From contig DASSTS010000031.1 in the NCBI GenBank assembly GCA_035707805.1, forward strand, positions 16,138 through 80,137: 64,000 nucleotides of DNA, written 5' to 3'. This stretch comes from Castellaniella sp035707805. Its GTDB lineage: Bacteria; Pseudomonadota; Gammaproteobacteria; Burkholderiales; Burkholderiaceae_B. Shown here one piece after another: positions 28,490-37,557 of the stretch. The translations under genes were made by a program, and so were the position numbers. The notes beneath the pieces are model-generated. The model saw only the letters and a list, made by a program, of their open reading frames with translations. It was not told the DNA's origin and ran no database searches. The first letter of the stretch is position 1. Every line of letters starts with the position of its first letter.

Positions 28490-31400
28490 GGTTCTTCGGC
28501 CTGTTCCTGCGCCGGCCCGTGGGCACCTCGCTGTTGTGCCTGGCGATGGTGCTGGCGGGGGTGCTGGCGCTGCGGTTCCTGCCGGTGGCGCCGCTGCCGC
28601 AGGTGGATTTCCCGATGATCTCGGTCTCGGCCTCGCTGCCGGGGGCCAGCCCCGAGACCATGGCCTCCAGCGTAGCCATGCCGCTGGAACAGTCGCTGGG
28701 GGCGATCGCGGGCGTGAGCAACATGAGTTCCCGCAGCAGCGAGGGGCAGACCGACATCTCGCTGATGTTCGAACTGGACCGCGACATCAACAGCGCGGCG
28801 CGCGACGTGCAGGCGGCCATCAACGCGGCGCGGCCGCTGCTGCCCTCGGGGATGCGCGGCAATCCCGTCTATCGCAAGGTGAATTCCTCGTCTTCGCCCA
28901 TCATGACGCTGGCGCTGACTTCCGAGACGGCCACGCGCGGAGAGCTGTACGACCTGGCCTCGACCGTCCTCGCGCAGAAGCTCGCCCAGGTCAATGGGGT
29001 GGGACAGGTCACGGTGGGCGGCAGCTCGCTGCCCGCGGTCCGGGTGCTGCTGGATCCCCGAGCCCTGGAATCCATGGGCGTGCCCCTGGACCGGGTGCGC
29101 CAGACGCTGCAGGACGTCAATTCGCTGCGGCCGGGCGGCCTGGTCCAGCTGGACGACCGGCAGTGGCAGATCCGGGCCAATGCCCAGTTGCGCAAGGCGG
29201 CCGACTACGCGCCGCTGATCGTGGACTGGAAGGACGGGCGCCCGGTGCGGCTCAGCGACGTGGCGCAGGTCGAGGACTCGGTCGAGGACACCAACCAGGT
29301 GGGCTATTTCAACGACCGCTCGGCCGTCCTGCTGATCATCCGCCGCCAGACCGACGCCAACATCATCGAGACGGTCGATGCCGTGCGGGCGCTGCTCCCG
29401 GCCTTCCAGGACCTGTTGCCCGCCTCGGTGCGCCTGACGATCGCCCAGGACCGCACGCCCAGCATTCGGGCCTCGCTGCACGAGGCGGAGCTGACCCTGG
29501 TGCTGTCGGTGATCCTGGTGGTGGCGGTCGTGTTCGCCTTCCTGGGCAACTGGCGCGCGGCCCTGATCCCGGCCATCGCGGTGCCGGCCTCGCTGATCAG
29601 CACCTTCAGCCTGATGTGGTGGTTCGGCTTCAGCCTGAACAGCATTTCCCTGATGGCGCTGATCGTCGCGACGGGCTTTGTCGTCGACGACGCCATTGTG
29701 GTCCTGGAGAACATCATGCGCCACATCGAACGCGGCATGCGGCCGGCCCGGGCGGCGCTGCGCGGCGTGGCCGAGGTCGGATTCACGGTGCTCGCCATGA
29801 GCGTGTCGCTGATCGCGGTGTTCATCCCCCTGTGGCTGGTGGGCGGCCTGGTGGGGCGGCTGTTCGAGGAATTCGCCGTCACCCTGTCGGCGGCGATCGC
29901 GGTGTCCCTGCTGATCTCCGTGACGCTGACGCCGGTGATGGCCTCGCGGCTGCTGCGGGCGCAGCAGGCCGACCGCCCGGCGCGCGGCAACCGCCTGGGC
30001 CGCCTGTCGCGGCGGCTGGGCGAGGCCGGCCTGTCGGCCTACCGGCGGTCGCTGCGCTGGGCCCTGGACCATTGCCGCATCGTGCTCCTGCTGCTGCTGG
30101 CGACCATCGGTCTGAACGTCTACCTGTACATCAGCGTGCCCAAGGGTTTCTTTCCCCAGCAGGACACGGGCCAACTGATGGGATTCTTCCGCGTGGACAC
30201 GGGGACCTCGTTCGAGGACACCCAGCAGCGCCTGGACGCCTTTCGCAAGATCCTGCTGGCCGATCCGGCCGTGGATACCGTCACCGCCTACGCCGGCGGG
30301 CGCGGCGGCAGCAATTCCAGCTTCATCCAGATCCAGCTCAAGCCCCTGGATCAGCGCACGGCCAGCGCCGGGCAGGTCGTCGCGCGCCTGCGGTCCCGCT
30401 TCGAGCACACGCCCGGGGCGCGCATGTTCCTGGTGCCGCAGCAGGACATCTTCGTGGGGCATTCCTCGCGCGCGGGCTCGTATTCCTACGAGCTGATGGG
30501 CAGCGACCTGGTCCTGCTGAACCAGTGGCTGCCCAAGGTGCGGACGGCGCTGGCGGGCCTGCCCGAACTGGTCGACGTCGATGACGACGTCGAGGACAAG
30601 GGGCGGCGCCTGGAACTGGTGGTGGACCGGGATGCCGCCCGCCGGCTGGGGGTGCAGATGGCCGATCTGGCCGGGGTGCTGAACAACGCCTTCAGCCAGC
30701 GCCAGGTAGCCGTGCTGTACGGCACGCTGAACCAGTATCACGTCGTGATGGGCGTGCAGCCGCAGTACGCCCGGGACGTGCATTCCCTGCAGGCCCTGCA
30801 GGTCGTCAATGCGCAGGGCCAGCGCATTCCGCTGACTGCCTTCACCCGCATCGCCGAGGGCACGGCGCCGCGCTCGGTCAATCACGAGGGCCTGTTGGCC
30901 GCGGATTCCATTTCCTTCGGCCTGGCGCCGGGGGTGTCGCTGGACCAGGCCCTGGCGGCGATCGACCGGGCGGTCGCGCGCATCAGCCTGCCGACCCAGG
31001 AGCTGCAGGGCGGCATGGACCAGAGTTCCAGCATGATGCGCGATGCCGTGGCCCAGCAGCCCTGGATGCTGATCGCCGCCCTGGTCGCCATGTACCTGGT
31101 GCTGGGCATGCTGTATGAAAGCACGCTGCACCCGATCACGATCCTGTCCACGCTGCCCTCGGCCGGCATCGGCGCCCTGCTGGCCCTGCGGATGGCGGGC
31201 ATGGAATTCACGCTGATTGCGCTGATCGGCGTCTTCCTGCTGATCGGCATCGTCAAGAAAAATGCCATCATGATGGTGGATTTCGCCCTGCAGGCGCAGC
31301 GCCGCGAGGGGCTGGACCCGCGCGAGGCCATTTACCGGGCCTGCCTCGCCCGCCTGCGTCCCATCCTGATGACGACGGTGTCGGCCATGCTGGGCGCGCT

Positions 31401-31590
31401 GCCGCTGCTGCTGGCCACCGGGGCGGGGGTCGAGATGCGCCAGCCCCTGGGGCTGACCATCCTGGGCGGCCTGTTCGTCAGCCAGGTGCTGACGCTGTAT
31501 ACGACACCGGTGGTGTATCTCAGCCTGGATCGCCTGCGGGGCGCCCGCGGCGCCCGGGACCGTTTCCGTAAAGTGGTGCCACATGCCTGA
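28486..31590 (+). CDS. mdtC: RND multidrug efflux pump subunit, MdtC-like
   Basis: A 1034-residue partner RND pump. It starts MRFFGLFLRRPVGTSLLCLA and has the duplicated RND features: PLPQVDFPMISVSASLPGAS, VATGFVVDDAIVVLENIMRH, PKGFFPQQDTGQL and LLIGIVKKNAIMMVDFALQA. It overlaps mdtB by an ATGA and the outer-membrane factor by 8 bp. The two RND proteins share many blocks but differ throughout, so they are old paralogues and not a recent duplication. Confidence 0.95.
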   Translation: MRFFGLFLRRPVGTSLLCLAMVLAGVLALRFLPVAPLPQVDFPMISVSASLPGASPETMASSVAMPLEQSLGAIAGVSNMSSRSSEGQTDISLMFELDRDINSAARDVQAAINAARPLLPSGMRGNPVYRKVNSSSSPIMTLALTSETATRGELYDLASTVLAQKLAQVNGVGQVTVGGSSLPAVRVLLDPRALESMGVPLDRVRQTLQDVNSLRPGGLVQLDDRQWQIRANAQLRKAADYAPLIVDWKDGRPVRLSDVAQVEDSVEDTNQVGYFNDRSAVLLIIRRQTDANIIETVDAVRALLPAFQDLLPASVRLTIAQDRTPSIRASLHEAELTLVLSVILVVAVVFAFLGNWRAALIPAIAVPASLISTFSLMWWFGFSLNSISLMALIVATGFVVDDAIVVLENIMRHIERGMRPARAALRGVAEVGFTVLAMSVSLIAVFIPLWLVGGLVGRLFEEFAVTLSAAIAVSLLISVTLTPVMASRLLRAQQADRPARGNRLGRLSRRLGEAGLSAYRRSLRWALDHCRIVLLLLLATIGLNVYLYISVPKGFFPQQDTGQLMGFFRVDTGTSFEDTQQRLDAFRKILLADPAVDTVTAYAGGRGGSNSSFIQIQLKPLDQRTASAGQVVARLRSRFEHTPGARMFLVPQQDIFVGHSSRAGSYSYELMGSDLVLLNQWLPKVRTALAGLPELVDVDDDVEDKGRRLELVVDRDAARRLGVQMADLAGVLNNAFSQRQVAVLYGTLNQYHVVMGVQPQYARDVHSLQALQVVNAQGQRIPLTAFTRIAEGTAPRSVNHEGLLAADSISFGLAPGVSLDQALAAIDRAVARISLPTQELQGGMDQSSSMMRDAVAQQPWMLIAALVAMYLVLGMLYESTLHPITILSTLPSAGIGALLALRMAGMEFTLIALIGVFLLIGIVKKNAIMMVDFALQAQRREGLDPREAIYRACLARLRPILMTTVSAMLGALPLLLATGAGVEMRQPLGLTILGGLFVSQVLTLYTTPVVYLSLDRLRGARGARDRFRKVVPHA

Positions 31591-33121
31591 TTTCCTTCAC
31601 GTTTCCTCTGCGGATCCGCTGGCCGGGCCGCCTGCCGGGCGGACGCCACGGCGGCGCGCGCGGGCCCGGTCTATGTGCCGGGGCGCCCTGGCGCTGGCCG
31701 CCTGCCTGGGCCTGGGCGCCTGCGCGGTCGGTCCCGACTACCGGCGCCCGGCGCAGGACGTGGGCGCGGCCTACGCCCATGCGCCGGCCGGGCAATGGCG
31801 CCCCGCGCAGCCCGCCGAGGCGGTGATCGCGTCCGACTGGTGGCGGCTGTTCGGCGACGCGGGGCTGGACGATCTGATGGACCGCATGCCGGCGGTCAAT
31901 CCGGACGTCGCGCAGGCCGAGGCGCAGTACCGCCAGGCGCAGGCGGCGCTGGGCACGGCGCGCTCGGGCCTGTTTCCGTCGGTCGATCTCGCGGCCTCCG
32001 CGACGCGGGCGGGGCAGGGCGCCTCGGGCGCCGGCAATACGGCGTCCACGTATTCGCTGTCGGCCAGCGTCAGCTGGGAAGTCGACCTGTGGGGCCGGGT
32101 GCGGCGCGACGTCGAGGCGGCCAGCGCCGGCGTCCAGGCCAGCGCGGCCGACCTGTCGGCCATGCGCCTGAGCCTGCGCTCGACCCTGGCCCAGACCTAT
32201 TTCGCGGTGCGCGCCAGCCAGCGCCAGGATGCCTTGCTGTCCCGCACGCTCGACGAATATGAGCGGGCCCTGGAGATGACGCGCAACCGGTATGAGGCGG
32301 GGGTCGCCTCCTCGGCCGACGTGGCGGCCGCCTCGGCGCAGCTGGACCAGGCGCGAGTGCAGCGCATCCGGCTGGGATGGCAGCGCGAGCAGCAGATCCA
32401 CGCCCTGGCGGTGCTGATGGGCCTGCCGCCGTCCGAGTTCCGCATGCCGCCGGGCGAGGGGCTGCCGGCGGCGCCGGCGGTGCCGGCCGGCGTGCCGTCG
32501 GCCCTGTTGCAGCATCGTCCCGACATCGCGGCCGCCGAGCGTCGCGCGGCGCAGGCCAATGCTCGGATCGGCGTGGCCCAGGCGGCCTGGTTCCCCGACC
32601 TGACGCTGAGCGCGCAGGGCGGCTATCGCGCCGGCGAGTTCGCCTCTTGGCTCATGGCGCCGGCGCGGTTCTGGACCTTGGGGCCCGCCCTGGCGCTGAG
32701 CGTGTTCGACGGCGGCGCCCGCAGCGCCGCGGTGGAGTCCGCCCGCGCAGCTTACGATGCCCAGGCGGCCCAGTACCGCAAGACCGTGCTCGATGCCCTG
32801 CGCGAGGTCGAGGATGCGCTGGTGCAGTCGCAGGCGCTGGCGCGCGAGCAGGAAGCCCAGGACCGCGCCCTGGCGGCGTCGCGCGAATCGCTGCGGCAGG
32901 TGACGAACCAGTACCGCGCCGGCCTGGTGGACTATCTGAGCGTGGTGCAGGCGCAGGCCAGCGCGCTGAGCGCCGAGCAGAATGCGCTGGACCTGCGCTC
33001 GCAGCGCCTGGCCGCGACCGTGCAGCTGGCGGCGGCGCTGGGCGGCGGCTACGTCGAGCCGCAGGCTGGAGAGCCGGCGCCGGCCGCGCCGCCGCCGGCC
33101 GTCCCCGCGCCGCAGCCCTGA
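31583..33121 (+). CDS. Outer-membrane efflux lipoprotein, NodT/OprM family
   Basis: A TolC-like channel protein of 512 residues. A lipoprotein signal (LGLGAC, cysteine 47) is followed by AVGPDYRRP, the standard start of mature NodT/OprM proteins. Two repeats of the TolC helical hairpin follow (for example SDWWRLFGDAGLDDLMDR, LDEYERALEMTRNRYEAG and VTNQYRAGLVDYLSVVQAQ). The signal begins properly at residue 31, so a start at the ATG 31673 is also possible. As the fourth gene it completes a self-contained MdtABC-type tripartite pump, unlike E. coli, where TolC is encoded elsewhere. Confidence 0.93.
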   Translation: MPDFLHVSSADPLAGPPAGRTPRRRARARSMCRGALALAACLGLGACAVGPDYRRPAQDVGAAYAHAPAGQWRPAQPAEAVIASDWWRLFGDAGLDDLMDRMPAVNPDVAQAEAQYRQAQAALGTARSGLFPSVDLAASATRAGQGASGAGNTASTYSLSASVSWEVDLWGRVRRDVEAASAGVQASAADLSAMRLSLRSTLAQTYFAVRASQRQDALLSRTLDEYERALEMTRNRYEAGVASSADVAAASAQLDQARVQRIRLGWQREQQIHALAVLMGLPPSEFRMPPGEGLPAAPAVPAGVPSALLQHRPDIAAAERRAAQANARIGVAQAAWFPDLTLSAQGGYRAGEFASWLMAPARFWTLGPALALSVFDGGARSAAVESARAAYDAQAAQYRKTVLDALREVEDALVQSQALAREQEAQDRALAASRESLRQVTNQYRAGLVDYLSVVQAQASALSAEQNALDLRSQRLAATVQLAAALGGGYVEPQAGEPAPAAPPPAVPAPQP

Positions 33122-33134
33122 GCGCCGCGGCGGT

Positions 33135-34133
33135 TCATTCCTCGCTCAGGCCGCCGCGGATCGCGGCGATGCCGTGCGCACCGTGGCGGCGGGCGGTTTC
33201 CAGCGTGTCCAGCGACTGGCCGCCGACCGCCAGGACCGGCCGGCCGGCGGCAGCCGCCAGCTCGCGGAACCGGTCCCATCCCAGCGCCGGCTCGTCCGGA
33301 TGGCTGTCGGTCGGCAGGACGTGGCCCAGCACCACGAAATCGGCCTGCAGCTGGCGGGCGCATTCGATGTCGGGGGCATTGTGGGCGGATACGCCCAGCC
33401 AGCCCGGCGGCCGGGTGTCCTGCTGCAGGATCCGGGCGGCGTCCGCCGCGCGCAACTGGACCCCATCGGCCTGGGACCACCAGGGCTGCGGGTGGCGGCT
33501 GTTGATCAGGCAGCGCGCGCCGTGCTGGCGGCACAGCGCCAGCGTCGCCTCGAAGGCCTCGTGCAGGCTGGATTCGTCGCCCGGCCAGCCGGGCTCTCGG
33601 AACTGCACCATCCGCAGGCCATAGAGCAGTTCCTGGCGCAGTCCGGCCAGCCAGTCGGCCAGCCGGTCGGGGCTGCCGATGCGGCTGATGCGATAGCGGG
33701 TGGGCAGGCGCAGCCAGCGCAGCGGCGGCGCGGCGGCCGGCAGCAGCGATCCGCCGCCGGGTGCGACCGGGTGCTCGGATTCATCCAGGCGGATGTCCCA
33801 GGGATCCACCCAGTCCAGTGCCTGGTTCTCCCGCCCGTGGGGCTCGCCATCCCAGGCCGTGACCTGGCAGAACGCCAGCTCGACGATGGATTTCGGGTAT
33901 TCGTGCACGTACACCACCCAGGGGTAGACGCGGGTGGCCTGGATGCCGAGTTCCTCGTCGAGCTCGCGCACCAGCGCCTGCTCGACGGATTCGCCCGCCT
34001 CGATCTTGCCGCCGGGGAATTCCCACCAGCCCGGCCAGGCCTTGCCGTCGGGGCGCTGGCCCAGCAGCAGCCGGCCGCGCGCATCCAGGATCAGGCCGGC
34101 GGCAACACGCACATAGGGTTTGGTATCGGTCAT
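33135..34133 (-). CDS. Nudix hydrolase fused to a ThiE-like domain
   Basis: A 332-residue two-domain protein. Residues 1-130 are a MutT-type Nudix domain (GRLLLGQRPDGKAWPGWWEF, FPGGKIEAGES, RELDEELGI) expected to hydrolyse oxidised or damaged nucleoside triphosphates. Residues about 150-330 are a thiamine-phosphate-synthase-like TIM barrel (GLRMVQFREPG, VQLRAADA, GVSAHN, DFVVLGHVLPTDSHP). This fusion is known in beta- and gammaproteobacteria. Whether the second domain has thiamine-phosphate synthase activity is unclear. It is 14 bp from the DUF815 ATPase, the usual partner. Confidence 0.92.
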   Translation of the reverse strand: MTDTKPYVRVAAGLILDARGRLLLGQRPDGKAWPGWWEFPGGKIEAGESVEQALVRELDEELGIQATRVYPWVVYVHEYPKSIVELAFCQVTAWDGEPHGRENQALDWVDPWDIRLDESEHPVAPGGGSLLPAAAPPLRWLRLPTRYRISRIGSPDRLADWLAGLRQELLYGLRMVQFREPGWPGDESSLHEAFEATLALCRQHGARCLINSRHPQPWWSQADGVQLRAADAARILQQDTRPPGWLGVSAHNAPDIECARQLQADFVVLGHVLPTDSHPDEPALGWDRFRELAAAAGRPVLAVGGQSLDTLETARRHGAHGIAAIRGGLSEE

Positions 34134-34147
34134 GGCAGAGTCGCAGG

Positions 34148-35014
34148 CTAGATGTGGCGGGCCGCCCAGTCGCGGGCGAACTGGCGGGCCACCCGGCCGG
34201 AGCGCGAGCCGCGCTCGAGGGCCCATTGCAGCGCCTCGGGGCGCGATGCGTCGATCTGGTCCGGGGCGCAGCCGTGGAACGCCAACCAGTGCGCGACGAT
34301 GTCCAGGTAGTCGCCCTGCGCGAAGGGGTAGAACGACAGCCACAGGCCAAAGCGCTCGGACAGCGAGATTTTTTCCTCGACGGTCTCGCCGGGGTGGATC
34401 TCGCCGTCGGCCTGGTGCTGGGCCTCGAGGTTCTCGTGCATGTATTCCGGCATCAGGTGGCGCCGGTTGGAGGTGGCGTAGATCAGCAGGTTGTCGCCGG
34501 GCGAGGCCACCGAGCCGTCCAGGGCGGATTTCAGCGCCTTGTAGCCGGCCTCGCCTTCCTCGAAGGACAGGTCGTCGCAAAAGACGATGTAGCGTTCCGC
34601 TCGCCCCGAGATGAGCTCGATGATCTGGCCCAGGTCGCCGAGGTCGGACTTGTCGATCTCGATCAGCCGCAGGCCCTGGCCGGCATAGGCGTCCAGCAGG
34701 GCGCGCACCAGCGAGCTCTTGCCGGTGCCCCGCGCGCCGGTCATCAGCACGTTGTTGGCCGGCTTGCCCCGCAGGAAGGCCACCGTGTTGCGTTCCAGCA
34801 CGGTCTTCTGGCGATCGACGTGGCGCAGGTCGTCCAGGTGGATGGGGGCGATCCGGTGCACCGCATCCAGCCAGCCGCGCGCGCCCCGGCGCCGCCAGCG
34901 GTAGGCGTGCGCGTTCCAGTCGATGGCGGGCGGGGCGGGCGGCAGCCAGGCCTCGATCTGGGCAAGCACGCCCATCGCGCGGTCCATGAGCGCCTGCAGT
35001 TGAGGGTCGGCCAC
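34148..35014 (-). CDS. DUF815 family AAA-type ATPase
   Basis: A 288-residue ATPase with Walker A GARGTGKSS (about residue 87), Walker B YIVFCDDLSF and a sensor-like LLIYATSNRRHLMPEYM. The GTG start has AGGAGA 8 nt upstream. DUF815 proteins are conserved beside the Nudix/ThiE fusion and often near secA/argJ in related genomes; their job is not known. The family resembles AAA+ chaperone or helicase-loader ATPases. Confidence 0.92.
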   Translation of the reverse strand: MADPQLQALMDRAMGVLAQIEAWLPPAPPAIDWNAHAYRWRRRGARGWLDAVHRIAPIHLDDLRHVDRQKTVLERNTVAFLRGKPANNVLMTGARGTGKSSLVRALLDAYAGQGLRLIEIDKSDLGDLGQIIELISGRAERYIVFCDDLSFEEGEAGYKALKSALDGSVASPGDNLLIYATSNRRHLMPEYMHENLEAQHQADGEIHPGETVEEKISLSERFGLWLSFYPFAQGDYLDIVAHWLAFHGCAPDQIDASRPEALQWALERGSRSGRVARQFARDWAARHI

Positions 35015-35042
35015 TGGGTTCTCCTGATGATGATCCGGAAAG

Positions 35043-35048
35043 TATAAT
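35043..35048 (+). promoter_or_regulatory. Candidate -10 box for ispB
   Basis: A perfect TATAAT lies 54 bp before the ispB start, in the gap between the divergent DUF815 gene and ispB. The -35 is poor (no TTGACA-like hexamer at 16-18 bp). Confidence 0.5.
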
Positions 35049-35101
35049 CTGGGTCTTTGCGGCCGCGTCCGGCGCCGCGCCCACCAGCATCCGGGTCCGC
35101 C

Positions 35102-36067
35102 TTGAATTTCTCCGAACTGTTCGCCCCCATTGTGTCCGACATGCAGGCGGTCGATGCCGTCATTCGCGCCCGTCTGGATTCCGAAGTCGTCCTGATCCGC
35201 ACGATCGGCGATTACATCGTCGGCGCGGGGGGCAAGCGCATGCGCCCGGCTATGGTGCTGCTGGTGGCCGGCGCCCTGGGCTACCGGGGGGACAACCACC
35301 ATCGCCTGGCCGCGGTGGTGGAATTCATCCACACGGCCACGCTGCTGCACGACGACGTGGTCGACGAGTCCGACATGCGGCGCGGCCGGGAGACCGCCAA
35401 CGCGGTGTTCGGCAATGCCGCCAGCGTGCTGGTGGGCGACTACCTGTATTCGCGGTCCTTCGAGATGATGGTGGAATCGGACTCGATGGCCGCCATGGCC
35501 GTCCTGTCGGCGGCCACGACCATCATTGCCGAGGGCGAGGTCCTGCAGCTGCTCAACGTCCACGATCCCGACGTCTCGCTGGACCGCTACCTGCAGGTGG
35601 TGCGCTACAAAACCGCCAAGCTCTTCGAGGCCGCCGCCCAGGTGGGCGCCATCATCTCGGGCGCGACGCCCGGGCAGGAATCCTCGGCCGCCGCCTACGG
35701 CCGCCACATCGGCACCGCTTTCCAGCTGATCGACGACGTGCTGGACTACAGCGGCGACGTGCAGGCGCTGGGGAAAAACGTGGGCGACGACCTGCGCGAG
35801 GGCAAGCCCACGCTGCCGCTGATCCGCGTGCTGGAGACCGGCACCGCCGAACAGCGCGGCCTGATCCGCCGGGCGATCGAGACCGGCGATGCCGATTTCG
35901 AGGCCGTGGCGCGGGCCATCCACGCCACCGACGCGCTGGACTACACGCGCGAGGCCGCCCGCCGCGAGGCCGACCTGGCCCGCGAGGCCCTGTCCGCCTT
36001 CCCGGATTCCGTTTATCGGGAAACTCTGCTAAAATTCTGTGCTTTCGCGGTCGAGCGCGACCGTTGA
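35102..36067 (+). CDS. ispB: Octaprenyl diphosphate synthase IspB
   Basis: A 321-residue trans-prenyltransferase that makes the polyprenyl tail of ubiquinone, tying in with the ubi genes at the left of the window. Both aspartate-rich motifs are present: LLHDDVVDESDMRRG (DDVVD) and FQLIDDVLDYSGD (DDVLD), with the GGKRMRP isopentenyl-diphosphate site. The start is a TTG giving LNFSELFAPI, the family N-terminus, with another in-frame TTG at 35057. The product chain length (C40 versus C45) cannot be read from the sequence. Confidence 0.93.
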   Translation: MNFSELFAPIVSDMQAVDAVIRARLDSEVVLIRTIGDYIVGAGGKRMRPAMVLLVAGALGYRGDNHHRLAAVVEFIHTATLLHDDVVDESDMRRGRETANAVFGNAASVLVGDYLYSRSFEMMVESDSMAAMAVLSAATTIIAEGEVLQLLNVHDPDVSLDRYLQVVRYKTAKLFEAAAQVGAIISGATPGQESSAAAYGRHIGTAFQLIDDVLDYSGDVQALGKNVGDDLREGKPTLPLIRVLETGTAEQRGLIRRAIETGDADFEAVARAIHATDALDYTREAARREADLAREALSAFPDSVYRETLLKFCAFAVERDR

Positions 36068-36124
36068 AATCTTCCCGTGGCGGGCCTGGCCGTTTGGCTT
36101 TCCGGCTTGCCTATGCAGCACCGT

Positions 36125-36201
36125 CGGGGTGTAGCTCAGCCTGGTAGAGTACTACGTTCGGGACGTAGGAGTCGCATGTTCGAATCATGTCACCCCGACC
36201 A
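36125..36201 (+). tRNA. tRNA-Pro (anticodon CGG)
   Basis: A complete 77-nt cloverleaf. The acceptor stem CGGGGTG pairs with CACCCCG. The D arm contains AGCTCAGCCTGGTAGAG, the anticodon stem-loop is CTACG-TTCGGGA-CGTAG giving anticodon CGG, and the T arm contains GTTCGAATC. Discriminator A and the CCA end are encoded. It reads the proline codon CCG, common in this G+C-rich genome. Confidence 0.98.
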
Positions 36202-36210
36202 TCACGCCAT

Positions 36211-36243
36211 CAAAAACGCACGACATCGTCGTGCGTTTTTGTT
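36211..36243 (+). terminator. Strong terminator after tRNA-Pro
   Basis: A perfect 14-bp stem CAAAAACGCACGAC / GTCGTGCGTTTTTG with a 3-nt loop, ending in a T-rich tail, starts 9 bp after the tRNA. The A run on the other side makes it bidirectional, so it also serves the facing sugar dehydrogenase gene. Confidence 0.96.
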
Positions 36244-36275
36244 TGTGCGCCCGGCCCGGGTGTCCCTGCCGCCCG

Positions 36276-37442
36276 TCACCGCGGCGTCAGCCGCAGCAGG
36301 CCAGCGCCCGACCCGTCCTCGATCAGCCAGACCGCGCCATCGGGGCCCACCGCCACGTCGCGGATGCGTCGGCCCAGCGTCCACCGGTCGGTCTGGCGGG
36401 CGCTACCGTCCTCGCCGAATTCGATCCGCACCAGGCCTTCGGCCCTGAGGCCGCCGATCAGCGCCGATCCCCGCCATGCCGGAAATTGCGATCCTTGATA
36501 GAAGACCAGCCCGGCGGGCGCGATCACCGGGTTCCAGTACAGGCGCGGCGCCTCGAAATCGGGGCGGGTGCTGTGCCGGGGGATCGGCGCGCCGCTGTAC
36601 TGGTCGCCGTTGGACACCAGCGGCCAGCCGTAGTTCTTGCCGGGCAGGATCCGGTTCAATTCATCGCCGCCGCGCGGACCCATCTCGTGTTCCCACAGCC
36701 GGCCGTCGGGGGCGAAGGCCAGCCCGTAGGGGTTGCGGTGGCCCGTCGCCCAGGTCAGTGCGCGGACGCCCGCCTGCCCCGCCATGGGATTGTCGTCCGG
36801 GGCCGATCCGTCCCGGTTCAGGCGCAGGATCTTGCCGCGGGCGGCATCGGGGTCCTGGGCCGTGTCGGGTTCCATCCGGTCGCCGACCGCCAGGAAGATC
36901 CGCTGGCCGTCGGGCGAAAAGGCGATGATGCCGCCGGGCTGGCCGCCGCGGCCGGCGGGCTGCTGCCGCCACAGGGTCTGCAGGTCCCGCAGGCGCGCCG
37001 CGCCGGCGGATTCGTCCAGCCGGGCGCGGGCCAGCACCAGCGCGCCGCCCCCCGACTCGGGGGCGACGAAGGTGAAATACAGGCTGCGGTCCTGCGGGAA
37101 ATCCGGCGAGGGCGCGACGTCCAGCAGGCCGTTCTGGCCCCGGTGGTAGACGGGCGGGATGCCAGAGACGGGAGTCTTGGCCCCGGCTTGCGAGGCCAGG
37201 AACAGGCGGCCCGCCTTTTCGGTGACCAGCAGGCGGCCGTCTGGCAGGAAGGCGATGGCCCAGGGGCCATCGAATGCCGCGACGCGCCGGACGGCGAAGG
37301 GCGCCCCGGGGTCCGGCGCGATGCCGCCCGCGTTGCCGGCTGCGGGGTCAGGCGGGTTGCCGGACGCGGCCTGGACGCCGGGCGCCGCGAGGCACAGCAG
37401 CGTGGCCAGCGCCAGCGCGGCCGGGAGAGCGGATCGGTTCAT
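36276..37442 (-). CDS. PQQ-dependent soluble sugar dehydrogenase family protein
   Basis: A 388-residue exported six-bladed propeller protein of the YliI/soluble aldose dehydrogenase family. After a signal peptide (about residues 1-26) come the family blocks GPWAIAFLPDGRLLVTEK, GQNGLLDVAPSPDF, GHRNPYGLAF, HEMGPRGGDELN and NYGWPLVS. Relatives oxidise free aldoses in the periplasm with PQQ, if PQQ is supplied. An upstream in-frame ATG at 37571 was rejected since the signal peptide begins at 37442. No pqq genes are nearby. Confidence 0.9.
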   Translation of the reverse strand: MNRSALPAALALATLLCLAAPGVQAASGNPPDPAAGNAGGIAPDPGAPFAVRRVAAFDGPWAIAFLPDGRLLVTEKAGRLFLASQAGAKTPVSGIPPVYHRGQNGLLDVAPSPDFPQDRSLYFTFVAPESGGGALVLARARLDESAGAARLRDLQTLWRQQPAGRGGQPGGIIAFSPDGQRIFLAVGDRMEPDTAQDPDAARGKILRLNRDGSAPDDNPMAGQAGVRALTWATGHRNPYGLAFAPDGRLWEHEMGPRGGDELNRILPGKNYGWPLVSNGDQYSGAPIPRHSTRPDFEAPRLYWNPVIAPAGLVFYQGSQFPAWRGSALIGGLRAEGLVRIEFGEDGSARQTDRWTLGRRIRDVAVGPDGAVWLIEDGSGAGLLRLTPR

Positions 37443-37557
37443 GGTTCGCCTCCATTCACGGGACATGGCACCACTATACTGACTGAGCACTGCTGCCAGG
37501 GCGACACTTCCAAGTTCACCGGATCCCCCGATTTCTCCCGATAACCAGGACATTCCC

